From Pseudomonas umsongensis (GTDB lineage: Bacteria; Pseudomonadota; Gammaproteobacteria; Pseudomonadales; Pseudomonadaceae), in NCBI RefSeq assembly GCF_002236105.1, contig NZ_NIWU01000002.1, positions 310,001-374,000 on the forward strand: a stretch of DNA of 64,000 nucleotides. Direction: 5' to 3'. The number at the start of each line of letters is the position of its first letter. The first letter of the stretch is position 1. Under the pieces are notes generated by a model. That model searched no databases, had not been told where the DNA came from, and saw nothing but the letters and a program-made list of their open reading frames with translations. Shown piece by piece: positions 18,176-25,770 of the stretch. Position numbers and translations under genes: made by a program.

Positions 18176-18651
18176 CATGCGTCCTCCCGGCAAGCGTCGA
18201 GCAAGGCATCCAGACGCTCAGCGCTCAGCCGCGCATGCACCCGGCCGTCCAGCTCCAGGGCCGGCGAGCAGGCACAAGCACCCAGGCAATACACCGGCCG
18301 CAAACTGATGCTGCCATCGGCGCTGCTGCCGTGATCATCCAGCTGCAGACGCTCACGCAATTGCGCCGCCAACTGCTCGGCACCGCGGCTCTTGCACGAC
18401 TCGGCGCGGCACAGCCGCAGGATATGCCGGGCAGGCGGCGCAGTACGGAAGTCATGGTAAAAACTGATCACCCCGCGCACCTCGGCCTGACTCTGGTTCA
18501 GCGCGTGGGCAATCTCGGGCACGGCCGCATCGGGGATATACCCAATGCGCTCCTGAATATCATGAAGAATCGGCAACAGAGCACCGGGAGTGCCCTTATG
18601 GCGCTCCAGCAGGGTATTGACCACAGACAGGTGCAACTCAACATCAGGCAT
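18175..18651 (-). CDS. fdsG: NAD-dependent formate dehydrogenase, gamma subunit
   Basis: The 158-aa NuoE-like subunit binds one [2Fe-2S] cluster. The cysteines lie in LRLCRAESCKSRG and in VYCLGACACSPALELDG, as in the family. It works with FdsB in electron transfer to NAD+. The ATG at 18651 has GAGG upstream. It is the promoter-proximal gene of the operon. No fdsC/fdhD maturation gene follows in this window, unlike many fds operons. Confidence 0.93.
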   Translation of the reverse strand: MPDVELHLSVVNTLLERHKGTPGALLPILHDIQERIGYIPDAAVPEIAHALNQSQAEVRGVISFYHDFRTAPPARHILRLCRAESCKSRGAEQLAAQLRERLQLDDHGSSADGSISLRPVYCLGACACSPALELDGRVHARLSAERLDALLDACREDA

Positions 18652-19078
18652 TCAGCAATCCTCACGGTCACGGACAAACCAGAAGGTCGTCGGTCGTCCG
18701 AAAGTGTCGGCTGCGGCACTCACACCACGTCACGGCATCGTGGCATTGACAGGCCGTTGGCCAGGGCACCCTGAGCGGGCATCTTGTTGTGCCCGGCACG
18801 GTCTTCGCCGCACCTCAACTGGGCATAAAGGGCAGCTTGCCACGCCGCTATTGATCAAACCGCACCAAAGCGACGTGCTCGGTTCTGCCTACGACTATGC
18901 ATTAAGTCTAGATGAGCGCCACAAGGGGCGTTCACACACTGGCCTAACGGCCTGAAGGCTTGTCGATAAGGGATGTATAACAAGCATTACAGGTGGAAAG
19001 AAGCCTCAGAACCGTAGGCAATTCTGCGGAGCAGATGGGCAGATCCATTCCGGGAAAAGCAGCGGTCCGCTCAACCAA

Positions 19079-19098
19079 AGCCCCGAAACCTCGGGGCT
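19079..19098 (-). terminator. Possible intrinsic terminator hairpin
   Basis: A perfect 8-bp stem (AGCCCCGA/TCGGGGCT) with a 4-nt loop is followed on the minus strand by a short T-containing run. It could end the transcript of the DUF3077-like gene upstream on the minus strand. The weak T tract lowers confidence. Confidence 0.4.
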
Positions 19099-19141
19099 AA
19101 TCCAAACACCGAACGGCACGCAAAACCCCTGTGTGAACCCC

Positions 19142-19485
19142 CTGTGGGAGCGAGCCTGCTCGCGAATGCGCCAGCCCAGCCAACACAAATGCCAAATGGG
19201 GTCCTGCATCAAAAAGCAACTCACCCACCAGGGCCAAACAATACCCACCAGCCTTCCGCAATACCCTGTAGGAGCTGGCTTGCCAGCGATAACGCCAGCC
19301 CAGCCAACATCAGTGCTGAAGCTAGCCACCCGCACGGGTGTCACCAAAACCAGTGTTCAATGCGAAATCGAAATTGCCACATCATCAGACTGGCTCAGTC
19401 CGGCATTACATTCGGGCCTTCTTGTTTACAAACCACGAAGATTGCCCATACCAGCTTCCTGTAGGAGCGAGCATGCTCGCGAAAA
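19142..19485. repeat. Cluster of three REP arms
   Basis: Single REP-type arms occur at 19142-19170 ('gtgggagcgagcctgctcgcg'), 19265-19300 ('gtaggagctggcttgccagcg') and 19459-19485 ('gtaggagcgagcatgctcgcg'). All have the same orientation, and they belong to three sequence subtypes. Confidence 0.75.
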
Positions 19486-19579
19486 ACCCAAGGCAACCCC
19501 CACGCCCACAGAATGCCCAAAGCCCCCGCAACCAAACCCATCCCTACAAGCGTCATGCCTGACGTCTAAAACGCAAAAG

Positions 19580-19888
19580 CTACCCTCCAGCCTCCGCCGC
19601 CCGCTTGCCCATCGGACCAACCGCCCGATCCCGCTCCAGCACCTTCACCGCATCATCCACCAACGCCTTACTCATCGACGTCAAATAATGCGCAGCCCAG
19701 GCATGCCGGTCGGTATCCCTGGCATAGGCAGCATCTTCAGTCAGCGTCTTGGCGAGAAACAGAAAATCAGAAGCCATCGACAACGCATCACCGAGCGGAA
19801 CGCCGCGAGTAACGTGGAACAGTGGTTGATCGGAGCAGTAAATGGCGGGGGTTAATCCGATGGTTTTGAGTTCGGGTTGTTCGGTCAT
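19580..19888 (-). CDS. DUF3077-like small protein
   Basis: The 102-aa soluble, helix-rich protein has the pattern LFHVTRGVPLGDALSMASDFL...HAWAAHYLTSMSKALVDDAVKVL. This parallels the protein at 37334-37606 (LFRVNAGVPVEDALEMVSLL...WPALYLGEMAKALIDDI), the DUF3077 style found in Pseudomonas. Function is unknown. A strong GGAGGTGA site precedes the ATG at 19888. It follows a C4/CI-like structured RNA (20050-20225), just as the related satellite genes do, so it may be a remnant of, or a defence against, such an element. Confidence 0.75.
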   Translation of the reverse strand: MTEQPELKTIGLTPAIYCSDQPLFHVTRGVPLGDALSMASDFLFLAKTLTEDAAYARDTDRHAWAAHYLTSMSKALVDDAVKVLERDRAVGPMGKRAAEAGG

Positions 19889-20049
19889 TGGTCACCTCCG
19901 AGGATGGAGAGGCAATGGGGGAGGGGGGCATGCAATTGGGAATTACGTAATGGGAAAAGCCAAATTTCAAACGGATTTGTCTTGGTCATGGTCAACATCC
20001 TTGATTTGAGGAGCTGCCACGAGCCTTCTCACGGGCTTGGGTGACAGCC

Positions 20050-20225
20050 GTGCGCGGGGTGAGAAACCGGCAATCAAGGCAACCGGCAGACCCGAAGGTC
20101 TCCCACGCACAGCCGCCATAAAGCCATATCGCAGACGAAAAAAAACGCCACGATAGGTTTTGGGGCGCTTTGCGCCTTGATTTCCACGGGTTCTCACACC
20201 CGGTCGCTGAATTGGCAGCGACGGC
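20050..20225 (-). ncRNA. C4/CI-type antisense leader RNA (orphan copy)
   Basis: Read on the minus strand, the order is: a hairpin GTCGCTG/CAGCGAC (20203-20222), a hairpin presenting TTCTCAC's complement (20191-20197), a segment at 20174-20182, a GC hairpin ending in an eight-T tract (20138-20145), then two downstream segments. Segment 20072-20080 is exactly complementary to 20174-20182 (9 bp), and 20059-20065 to 20191-20197 (7 bp). This matches phage C4 and P4 CI immunity RNAs, whose antisense loops pair with later parts of the leader to stop expression. It lies about 160 bp upstream of the DUF3077-like gene. Confidence 0.7.
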
Positions 20226-20554
20226 GGAAGGGTATCGTGCAGTCACCACTGGTGCAACCATCAATCGAGCAGTACATGACCTGCCGCCGAGAAGATAATG
20301 GGGCGAAGGACGATTAAGTTATTAATGTATGTTTTTTTGACGTTTTTACGAATTAAGGGCGAATTTGTATTTGTCCTATCTACATTTTCTTCAGCTTTTT
20401 CCGCATGGTTTGTGGGATCTTTCCTGATTTTCTCGACCATCTTGAGTTTCCTCTCTGTCCACGTACTTTGCGTTAAGCCACTCACCCCGAGTCGGCTTAT
20501 CGATCGTTAACCGTGGTGCGCTATCTGGGGCGCTAGCAGAGAGGGAGATCAACA
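20226..20554. other. AT-rich intergenic region before the PAAR gene
   Basis: This region should hold the promoter of the antisense-type leader (minus) and of the PAAR effector (plus). Opposing short frames (20298-20510 plus, 20261-20485 minus) lack ribosome sites and family features, so no gene is called. Confidence 0.5.
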
Positions 20555-21964
20555 ATGGCACAAGGACATTTCATTCGCCTGGGTGACAAGACCACTTGCG
20601 GTGGCCAGGTTTTAGAGGCCGACACACGCGTCATGATGTTTGGTATCGCCCATGCCCGTGAAGGCGACCGTATTTCCTGCGGGAAAAACGACGAAACCTA
20701 CACAATTGTGGGAGGCGTCTCCTACATCAACAGTCATGGCAGGATCGTGGCGGGCTCGCTGGACAGCTACAGCACCTGCCCGTGCAGAGCCAGGTTGATT
20801 CCCTCGGTGTTTACCGCCAGTTATGAGTCGCGTAGCAGTGCTGCGCCCCAGACCACAAGGGCCGCGTCCCAACCGACCACACCTCTCGCCGGCAATCCTG
20901 CAGCGCCACGATCAGCCGGTTTCGCAGCGGCGTCGAGCACTCCCCAGCCAGTGTCCTTAGGCGGTGCAGCAGCCCAGGAACCAGGCTTCTACATCGTGCC
21001 CAAGAGCACCACCCGCGAACAGCTCGAAGCCTCCTTGTTCACCCTGCGTGACCCGGCGGTGATGGGAAAATTCAAGCTGCTCAACCCCAACCTGCGCGAT
21101 GTCAAAGCCGGTTCGATGATCGTGCTGGGCGACCCCAACAACTACCAGTGCACCCGTGAAGAAGCGCTGCTCATGGACGTGGCAGCCAAGACCAACCAGA
21201 TCATTGAAACGCTTAGCCCCGAAGAGGCGGATTTCATGGTGCAACACCGTGATGTCATCCAGGCCTTCCTGACCTATGGCTCGAACGCTGTTGGCGTTGG
21301 CGCGAGTATTTTCAAGAACAACCTGGATAACGTAGGCAATGCCTTGAGGGATATTGAAGCGTTGCAACAGAATACGCTGCAAAGAGATGGGCACCTGCGC
21401 TCGCCAGCGTTCTTTGTAGAGCGCCAGCGTCTGCTCGCACAACTAAACAGCCATATGACGACACTGACCCGCAAGGGCATTGGATTCCCTGACCATATCA
21501 ACTTGAAAAAAATGTTGGGTATTTCCAGCCAAAGCCTGGTCCACCACTGGACCCATGCCAGTCCCGGGGGGCACATACCGGGTCATGCCACCCATCTTGA
21601 AGGTGTGGCGAAGGCCTCTAAGTACGTTAAATACGGCGGTTGGGTCGGGACTGCCGTCGGCGGAGGAGCTTCCGCTTTGAAAGTTCAGGATGTGTGTACG
21701 GCGGGCAATGCCCAGGCCTGCAAGCGAGTTAAATTTACTGAAGCGGGAAGCTTTGCTGGCGGACTCGGGGGTGGTGCATTAGTTGGCGGTTTGACCGCTC
21801 CCTTAGTGGGTGGCCTCTGTGTGGCATTAACTGTACCTACTGCCGGTGTTGCGCCATTAGCATGTAGTATTCTGGTCGTTGGAGTTAGTTCTTATGCTGG
21901 AGGAGAATTTGGTGGTGTACTTGGCGAAATGGTCGGAGAACAGATTTACGAGGCAGTGAAGTGA
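20555..21964 (+). CDS. PAAR-domain type VI secretion effector, probable pore-former
   Basis: The 469-aa protein opens with a PAAR domain (about residues 1-85: GHFIRLGDKTTCGGQVLEA, DRISCGKN, ACPC-like CPCRARLI), which caps the VgrG spike of a type VI secretion system. A Pro/Ala/Thr linker and a LysM-like stretch (YIVPKSTTREQLEAS) follow, then a helical domain. The C-terminus (about 330-469) is rich in Gly/Ala/Val with repeated GGxxGG, typical of membrane-inserting toxins. GGGAG precedes the ATG. A membrane protein gene overlaps its stop, as expected for an immunity partner of an inner-membrane toxin. The toxic activity itself is inferred. Confidence 0.75.
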   Translation: MAQGHFIRLGDKTTCGGQVLEADTRVMMFGIAHAREGDRISCGKNDETYTIVGGVSYINSHGRIVAGSLDSYSTCPCRARLIPSVFTASYESRSSAAPQTTRAASQPTTPLAGNPAAPRSAGFAAASSTPQPVSLGGAAAQEPGFYIVPKSTTREQLEASLFTLRDPAVMGKFKLLNPNLRDVKAGSMIVLGDPNNYQCTREEALLMDVAAKTNQIIETLSPEEADFMVQHRDVIQAFLTYGSNAVGVGASIFKNNLDNVGNALRDIEALQQNTLQRDGHLRSPAFFVERQRLLAQLNSHMTTLTRKGIGFPDHINLKKMLGISSQSLVHHWTHASPGGHIPGHATHLEGVAKASKYVKYGGWVGTAVGGGASALKVQDVCTAGNAQACKRVKFTEAGSFAGGLGGGALVGGLTAPLVGGLCVALTVPTAGVAPLACSILVVGVSSYAGGEFGGVLGEMVGEQIYEAVK

Positions 21965-22344
21965 TTACAGCTAAACTAATCATCGGCGGTTTGGGTGGTC
22001 TGGTAATTCTCTGCCAATTCATCAGCATTGGAGTTGCTTTGTATCTGAGCTATACGAAGGGTGACTTGATGTCGTCGCACTTCAAAAACAGCTCGTCTCT
22101 GCTGGCTTTAGGGATATACAAGAGTACTAGTCTTCATGGCAGATTGCTGTTGGTAGGAAGCATTTCTAGTATTCTTACGTTTCCAGGGTTCTTCCTTAAG
22201 CGAGGTCTAGCCAATGCTGAGGATATAGATAGCTTCCCCCTCCCGCTTAAGCGCAAGCTTGTAATGTTGCAATGGGGCTTTATTGGGCTTGTAGTTTCAA
22301 TGATATTGCTTGTCGTGATAGGGAAAGCGCATCTCCTCCATTAG
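21961..22344 (+). CDS. Putative membrane immunity protein
   Basis: The 127-aa protein starts at a GTG that overlaps the effector stop (GTGA), so it is translationally coupled. Three hydrophobic helices are visible (LIIGGLGGLVILCQFISIG, LLLVGSISSILTF, FIGLVVSMILLVVIG). Known immunity proteins for pore-forming T6SS effectors are small inner-membrane proteins encoded directly downstream, so this role is likely. The codon use is more A/T-rich than the effector's N-terminal half. I recognise no named family. Confidence 0.65.
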   Translation: MITAKLIIGGLGGLVILCQFISIGVALYLSYTKGDLMSSHFKNSSSLLALGIYKSTSLHGRLLLVGSISSILTFPGFFLKRGLANAEDIDSFPLPLKRKLVMLQWGFIGLVVSMILLVVIGKAHLLH

Positions 22345-22428
22345 TCGAAAATGGGGCAGTCGACCTGATGGCGGCCCCATTATTTGCACCCGTTCGCTGC
22401 TCGGTGTGAACAGATGGATCGAAAATAA

Positions 22429-22878
22429 ATGAAGCCCAGAGTAAAGAAATGCAAAAAATGTGGAGTGCTGGATAGAGACGGCTTATCGCTAATAGAAGGG
22501 GGATGCTGTCTTTCTTGTCGATTAAAAAAATATGAGATGGGGAGCTTCAATATTTTGAAGGAGGCACCACTTCGATTAAAAATCCTACTTGGTGGGGTTT
22601 CGTTGATTTTTATAATGCTTTCTATTTACGCAATATATCATCAACATCTACTTTTGCCTGGAGGTGGTCGTGGTCAATCATTTCTAGTAGAGTTTTCAGG
22701 GCTTGGAGTGCTGATGCCGGTATTTTCATTAACGACGTTTTCAATAAGTTTTTTTTCGTTAATTATTTCCAATTGCCATCGGCATTCTAGTGATCATGTT
22801 TATAAAAAGATAATAAAGTATAGCTTTCATGCTGGTTGGATTTTGTACTTAATTTCGATATTCTTTTTTCGGAAATAA
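22429..22878 (+). CDS. Small membrane protein with N-terminal CxxC pairs
   Basis: The 149-aa product begins KKCKKCGVLDRDG..CCLSCRLKK, a likely zinc-ribbon, followed by three or four TM helices (LKILLGGVSLIFIMLSIYAIY, GLGVLMPVFSLTTFSISFFSLII, FHAGWILYLISIFFF). The sequence is markedly A/T-rich, unlike the core genome. It may be a second immunity gene in the effector locus, or a passenger. The start is the ATG at 22429 with no clear ribosome site. Confidence 0.5.
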   Translation: MKPRVKKCKKCGVLDRDGLSLIEGGCCLSCRLKKYEMGSFNILKEAPLRLKILLGGVSLIFIMLSIYAIYHQHLLLPGGGRGQSFLVEFSGLGVLMPVFSLTTFSISFFSLIISNCHRHSSDHVYKKIIKYSFHAGWILYLISIFFFRK

Positions 22879-22966
22879 TCAGGAAGTTAACAGTTGGCGA
22901 TTTACAAGCGCATCGCATGTTGATCGAAAATGTTCTCGCTGTGGAGGTAAAGGGGGCAGGTAAGGG

Positions 22967-23014
22967 GGGGCAGTTTTATTTATTTGTGAAAATAAATCTG
23001 TCCCACTTTTTTTC
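22967..23014. repeat. Imperfect palindrome near decayed genes
   Basis: Arms 'ggggcagttttattta' and 'aaaataaatctgtccc' form a hairpin with few mismatches. This 'gggacagatttatttt' type of sequence often accompanies mobile DNA in Pseudomonas. Here it separates the CxxC membrane gene from the pseudogene. Confidence 0.5.
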
Positions 23015-23062
23015 AGATTTTTAAATAGGGTTAGTGTGGGGTTTCCGAATTTCTATTTTTTA

Positions 23063-23601
23063 ATGCGGCGCTGCGTAAAGGCTGAGGCAATCATGCTACT
23101 TTTTATTGTGCCGGCTTATGCTCATGCGGAAATTACGGCGTAAAAAGCGGCGGCTAATTGCCTTAAAATTAGCGAGTACTCCGCCGAGGGCGGAAGGTAT
23201 TACAAGCTTAAGCTATACGCCAAGGCTCGGGAGCAGTACGAGCGGCAGGTTGGCTGGTCGGAGAGTTGTCGGTTGGACGAAGATAAAATAGCGATGGCCT
23301 ACAATAACGTCGCTCTCACCTATGCGCGCGAAGGAAATTACCTAAAGGCACGAGCATGGCTGAGCATTCTGCCAGAGGACAAAAAGTCGATTTTCAATGT
23401 TGGCAAGCTCGAGGGCGATATAAAAAAATTGGTAGAAAATATGTCCGCTAAGTTGGAGGCGCAATATTGGCAATACGCTGGGGCTTCATTGTGGAATACC
23501 ATCAACAAGATCTGTTCGCTGTAAAGCGCACGACAGGTGACTGGTGCGGCTTTGGTCATAATGTAGGTGCTGAAGGTGTTTATCACAGGGTCGAGTTCTA
23601 G
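23063..23601 (+). pseudogene. Decayed periplasmic TPR-like protein (stop plus frameshift)
   Basis: From the ATG at 23063 the frame gives a signal peptide (LLFIVPAYAHA), is cut by a TAA at 23141-23143, then resumes in the same frame with a TPR-like stretch (KIAMAYNNVALTYAREGNYLKARAWL). It ends ...YWQYAGASLWNTINK before a TAA at 23522. Reading the next frame from about 23509 continues smoothly to TAG at 23601 (VKRTTGDWCGFG...). The pattern implies one nonsense and one frameshift change in a once intact periplasmic gene of roughly 178 codons. It may be a dead immunity gene of the neighbouring effector. Confidence 0.65.
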
Positions 23602-23754
23602 CCACTTTTGGAACACTCGCGTAGCTGGCAAGCTGCCAAAAACGCAGCAGTGGTCTGGAAAAGGAGGGCATTCCAGGAGAAAGGGACTGGGAGCAGAAGA
23701 CAGATTTATCATTGGTCAAAGGGTGGCGGCCCGCGTCGGTGCGCCGGCGTTGAT
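23602..23754. other. Short intergenic remnant
   Basis: No gene is seen. Short frames here are out of context and have no initiation signals. It separates the pseudogene from a convergent hypothetical gene. Confidence 0.4.
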
Positions 23755-24084
23755 TCATTGAATGTCTTTCAGATAATCCTTAAGCGCAACGAGCGGCGCA
23801 TCAAGCTCCTCCATCCCCCGAACCCCGGCAAACTCCCCCACCAACCTCCCCAACTCCCGCCCCAACGGCTTATCCACACCCCCAACCGCCTCCAACGCCA
23901 ACCCCACACACTCACTCACCTTCACCTGAATCCCCTCAACATCCCCCCGGCGCACCAGCAACTCGAACACATCCCGCTGGTAATCGCCCATGACCAGATC
24001 ATCCCGCAAAATCGGGCTTGAACCTTCCGTCTCATAAGCCAGCTTGAGGGAGAAGAGGGCGACGGTTTCCAGGTGCGATTCCAT
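23755..24084 (-). CDS. Hypothetical protein, soluble helical
   Basis: The 109-aa product begins MESHLETVALFSLKLAYETEG and continues with alternating helical, charged segments (DYQRDVFELLVRRGDVEGIQVKVSECVGLALEAV). The codon use and GC content match the core chromosome. AAGGA precedes the ATG at 24084. No family is recognised. It is the last chromosomal gene before the integrated element and originally lay downstream of tRNA-Leu. Confidence 0.65.
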   Translation of the reverse strand: MESHLETVALFSLKLAYETEGSSPILRDDLVMGDYQRDVFELLVRRGDVEGIQVKVSECVGLALEAVGGVDKPLGRELGRLVGEFAGVRGMEELDAPLVALKDYLKDIQ

Positions 24085-24142
24085 GGGGGAGTCCTTGTGA
24101 AATGTTCCGCGGGTGTGGGGCGCGTGGAGTAGCAGGATCAAA

Positions 24143-24171
24143 AGCATCGCCAGCAAGCCGGCTCCTACAGG
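24143..24171. repeat. Single REP arm (gtaggagccggcttgctggcg type)
   Basis: One arm reading 'ctgtaggagccggcttgctggcg' on the minus strand lies between the hypothetical gene and the displaced tRNA terminator. Confidence 0.7.
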
Positions 24172-24224
24172 TCAACGCGGTGTCAGGGCGTTGGCGGTGG
24201 GTGTCAGGTGCTTTTCTGCGGGCG

Positions 24225-24253
24225 AAAAAAAAGGCCTTGCTAAGCAAGACCTT
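24225..24253 (-). terminator. Displaced tRNA-Leu terminator
   Basis: On the minus strand a stem AAGGTCTTGC/GCAAGGCCTT is followed by eight Ts. It sits just beyond the duplicate tRNA 3' end at 24262-24279, where the native terminator of tRNA-Leu would lie before integration. The present tRNA has a new terminator at 42150-42175 supplied by the element. Confidence 0.75.
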
Positions 24254-24261
24254 CCTTAATT

Positions 24262-24279
24262 TGGTGCCCGAGGGAGACT
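24262..24279. other. Attachment site, distal (attR-like)
   Basis: 'tggtgcccgagggagact' matches the last 19 bases of tRNA-Leu at 42221-42239 except for one missing C. It marks the far end of the integrated element. Two 'agggatacat' repeats follow at 24325-24346, matching similar repeats near the integrase. Confidence 0.8.
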
Positions 24280-24684
24280 GTAGTAGTCCAGTAAACTCGA
24301 GGCCTCCAGAGAGGTTTGCTATCTAGGGATACATGGAGGGATACATGATCGCGCTCGCTGGACAAGTATGAAGAGTCTATAGGGCACTATGCAAACCCTT
24401 CGAAGGGCCTAGCGGATGATGATTCGGGTGGGCACCGGGTTAGGCCAGGGCTTTTAATTGGAGTCGAGATGATGTGTCGGGGCCGATTTTGAGGTCTTGA
24501 CAACAGCCGTAGGTTGCTAGGACGTTTTTAGGTGGGATCTTGAAGTCTTTCAGAAGGAGTGAACCACCCAAGCAATGCAGCCTTCGGATCTGAATTTATT
24601 GAGCTGATCGCTATTATCTGGCTTAGTAGCCGGGGTGTTTTTCAGTAGTTCGGTATGCGTTTAACCTAAACAAGGAGCAATGGC
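24280..24684. other. Element left end, non-coding, with probable integrase arm sites
   Basis: Direct repeats 'agggatacat' occur at 24325-24334 and 24337-24346. Matching 'gggataca' motifs lie at 42087-42115 on the integrase side, so both are probable arm-type integrase sites. No gene is seen in the remaining sequence. Confidence 0.65.
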
Positions 24685-25770
24685 ATGGATTGGCTACCGG
24701 TTTTGAGAGAGTTGCACTTATATGGTGGTGGACGTGTTCTTAATGGGATGGATCAAAAGGCGGATCTCAGCCCCAATGCGATGAGTGGAAAATCCGCAAG
24801 CTTCAATGTTAAAAGCTTTGGAAGTTTTTATGGTGACGTAAAACGGTTAGGGTTGCAGATCGTCGGGTGTGATTTTTTCCATACGGAAGAGCAAGCGAAG
24901 AGTTTCGCCCCCCCAGAGTGGAGGTCTATAAATCCAGCAGCCTCCCCAACGTGGCTTTGTGCGGATCAAGGGCACAATTGGTCTTTCATAGCAAACTCCG
25001 CGTTCTTACAAAAAGATGGGCTGTTTTACGATATAGCCTCCCGTATTTCCCACCAGATAAGAGCTTGTGAGTGGAGGCTTCGACAACTATCTGAAGCATA
25101 CTCTGATCAGTTAAATGGTCGTTTACTCTCGAAAAAATTCACACCCAATGACCGCTTTCTTGATGGTTATACCTCATTATGCTATTTGGCTCTGCAGTCA
25201 TTTCTGGTAGATGCCTGCACCCTAAGAGATTATCTTTCGGAATTTTATTCTGAGGCAATGATTAGAAAGGAGGATCCCTCTGCTACAAAAATTACCGCTT
25301 TAGTTGGCCTTTTAAAGGTTTGGAAATCTCAGCCTCCCCAGGATAAAGCAGGTAAAGAGTTGAGAGCTTCATCTCTGCCAGACAATTGGCTCTACGAACT
25401 TGGAGCGTATCGCGATTTAGTCGTACATGTCGCGCCTTTAGCAAACGCAGCAAAAACTCTATTGGTCTTTACAAAGACAATAGAGTTTCAGGGGGAGCTA
25501 CTGCCAGCAATACAGTTGCCTATCCCCTTGAAACCCGCTCAGGTTAAGAATAGCCGTACTACCGGGCAGTATTTTGAAGATCCCGATTTGAATTTTGCGC
25601 GGGGTCTAAACTTTATCAAAGATATGGAGTCTGCTAGAGATGCACTTGAATATGCGCATATCTCTATGCAGCAGCTCGGCGCACTTTGTAATTCAATTGC
25701 TGGCATATCCCCTTTTGCTCCAGAAGTTCCGATCATCACGCCGATAGACTTGAAGATTACAAAGAGGTGA
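24685..25770 (+). CDS. Unknown cargo protein with HEPN-type RxxxxH motif
   Basis: The 361-aa protein is not recognised by family. It is soluble and mainly helical after residue 110. The stretch ELGAYRDLVVHVAP contains Arg243-x4-His248, the R-x4-6-H signature of HEPN RNases, placed after two long helices as in HEPN folds. This makes an RNA-targeting role possible but not proven. AGGAG precedes the ATG. The gene lies alone at the element's left end, has lower GC than the core, and sits where satellites often carry defence genes. Confidence 0.6.
   Translation: MDWLPVLRELHLYGGGRVLNGMDQKADLSPNAMSGKSASFNVKSFGSFYGDVKRLGLQIVGCDFFHTEEQAKSFAPPEWRSINPAASPTWLCADQGHNWSFIANSAFLQKDGLFYDIASRISHQIRACEWRLRQLSEAYSDQLNGRLLSKKFTPNDRFLDGYTSLCYLALQSFLVDACTLRDYLSEFYSEAMIRKEDPSATKITALVGLLKVWKSQPPQDKAGKELRASSLPDNWLYELGAYRDLVVHVAPLANAAKTLLVFTKTIEFQGELLPAIQLPIPLKPAQVKNSRTTGQYFEDPDLNFARGLNFIKDMESARDALEYAHISMQQLGALCNSIAGISPFAPEVPIITPIDLKITKR

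Larger units (their letters stand above)
18652..19579. other. Intergenic stretch without convincing genes
   Basis: The region between fdsG and the DUF3077-like gene contains three REP arms (19142-19170, 19265-19300, 19459-19485) and a hairpin with stem AGCCCCGA/TCGGGGCT at 19079-19098. Open frames here are short and lack coding character or ribosome sites. The fds promoter must lie at its left end, but I cannot name a -35/-10 with confidence. Confidence 0.6.

Noticed and set aside
19967..20264. Two overlapping minus-strand frames of 76 and 90 codons
   Set aside because: They cover the structured RNA at 20050-20225. Similar frames appear over the second RNA copy, so the conserved 'protein' is a shadow of RNA conservation.
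20261..20510. Opposing short frames (hydrophobic on plus, charged on minus)
   Set aside because: No ribosome site or family features. More likely promoter region.
22836..23024. 62-codon plus-strand frame
   Set aside because: It overlaps the end of the CxxC membrane gene and an imperfect palindrome.
24262..24279. Remnant of another tRNA gene
   Set aside because: Only the 3' end matches, next to a tRNA-type terminator and integrase arm repeats. An attachment site explains all three.
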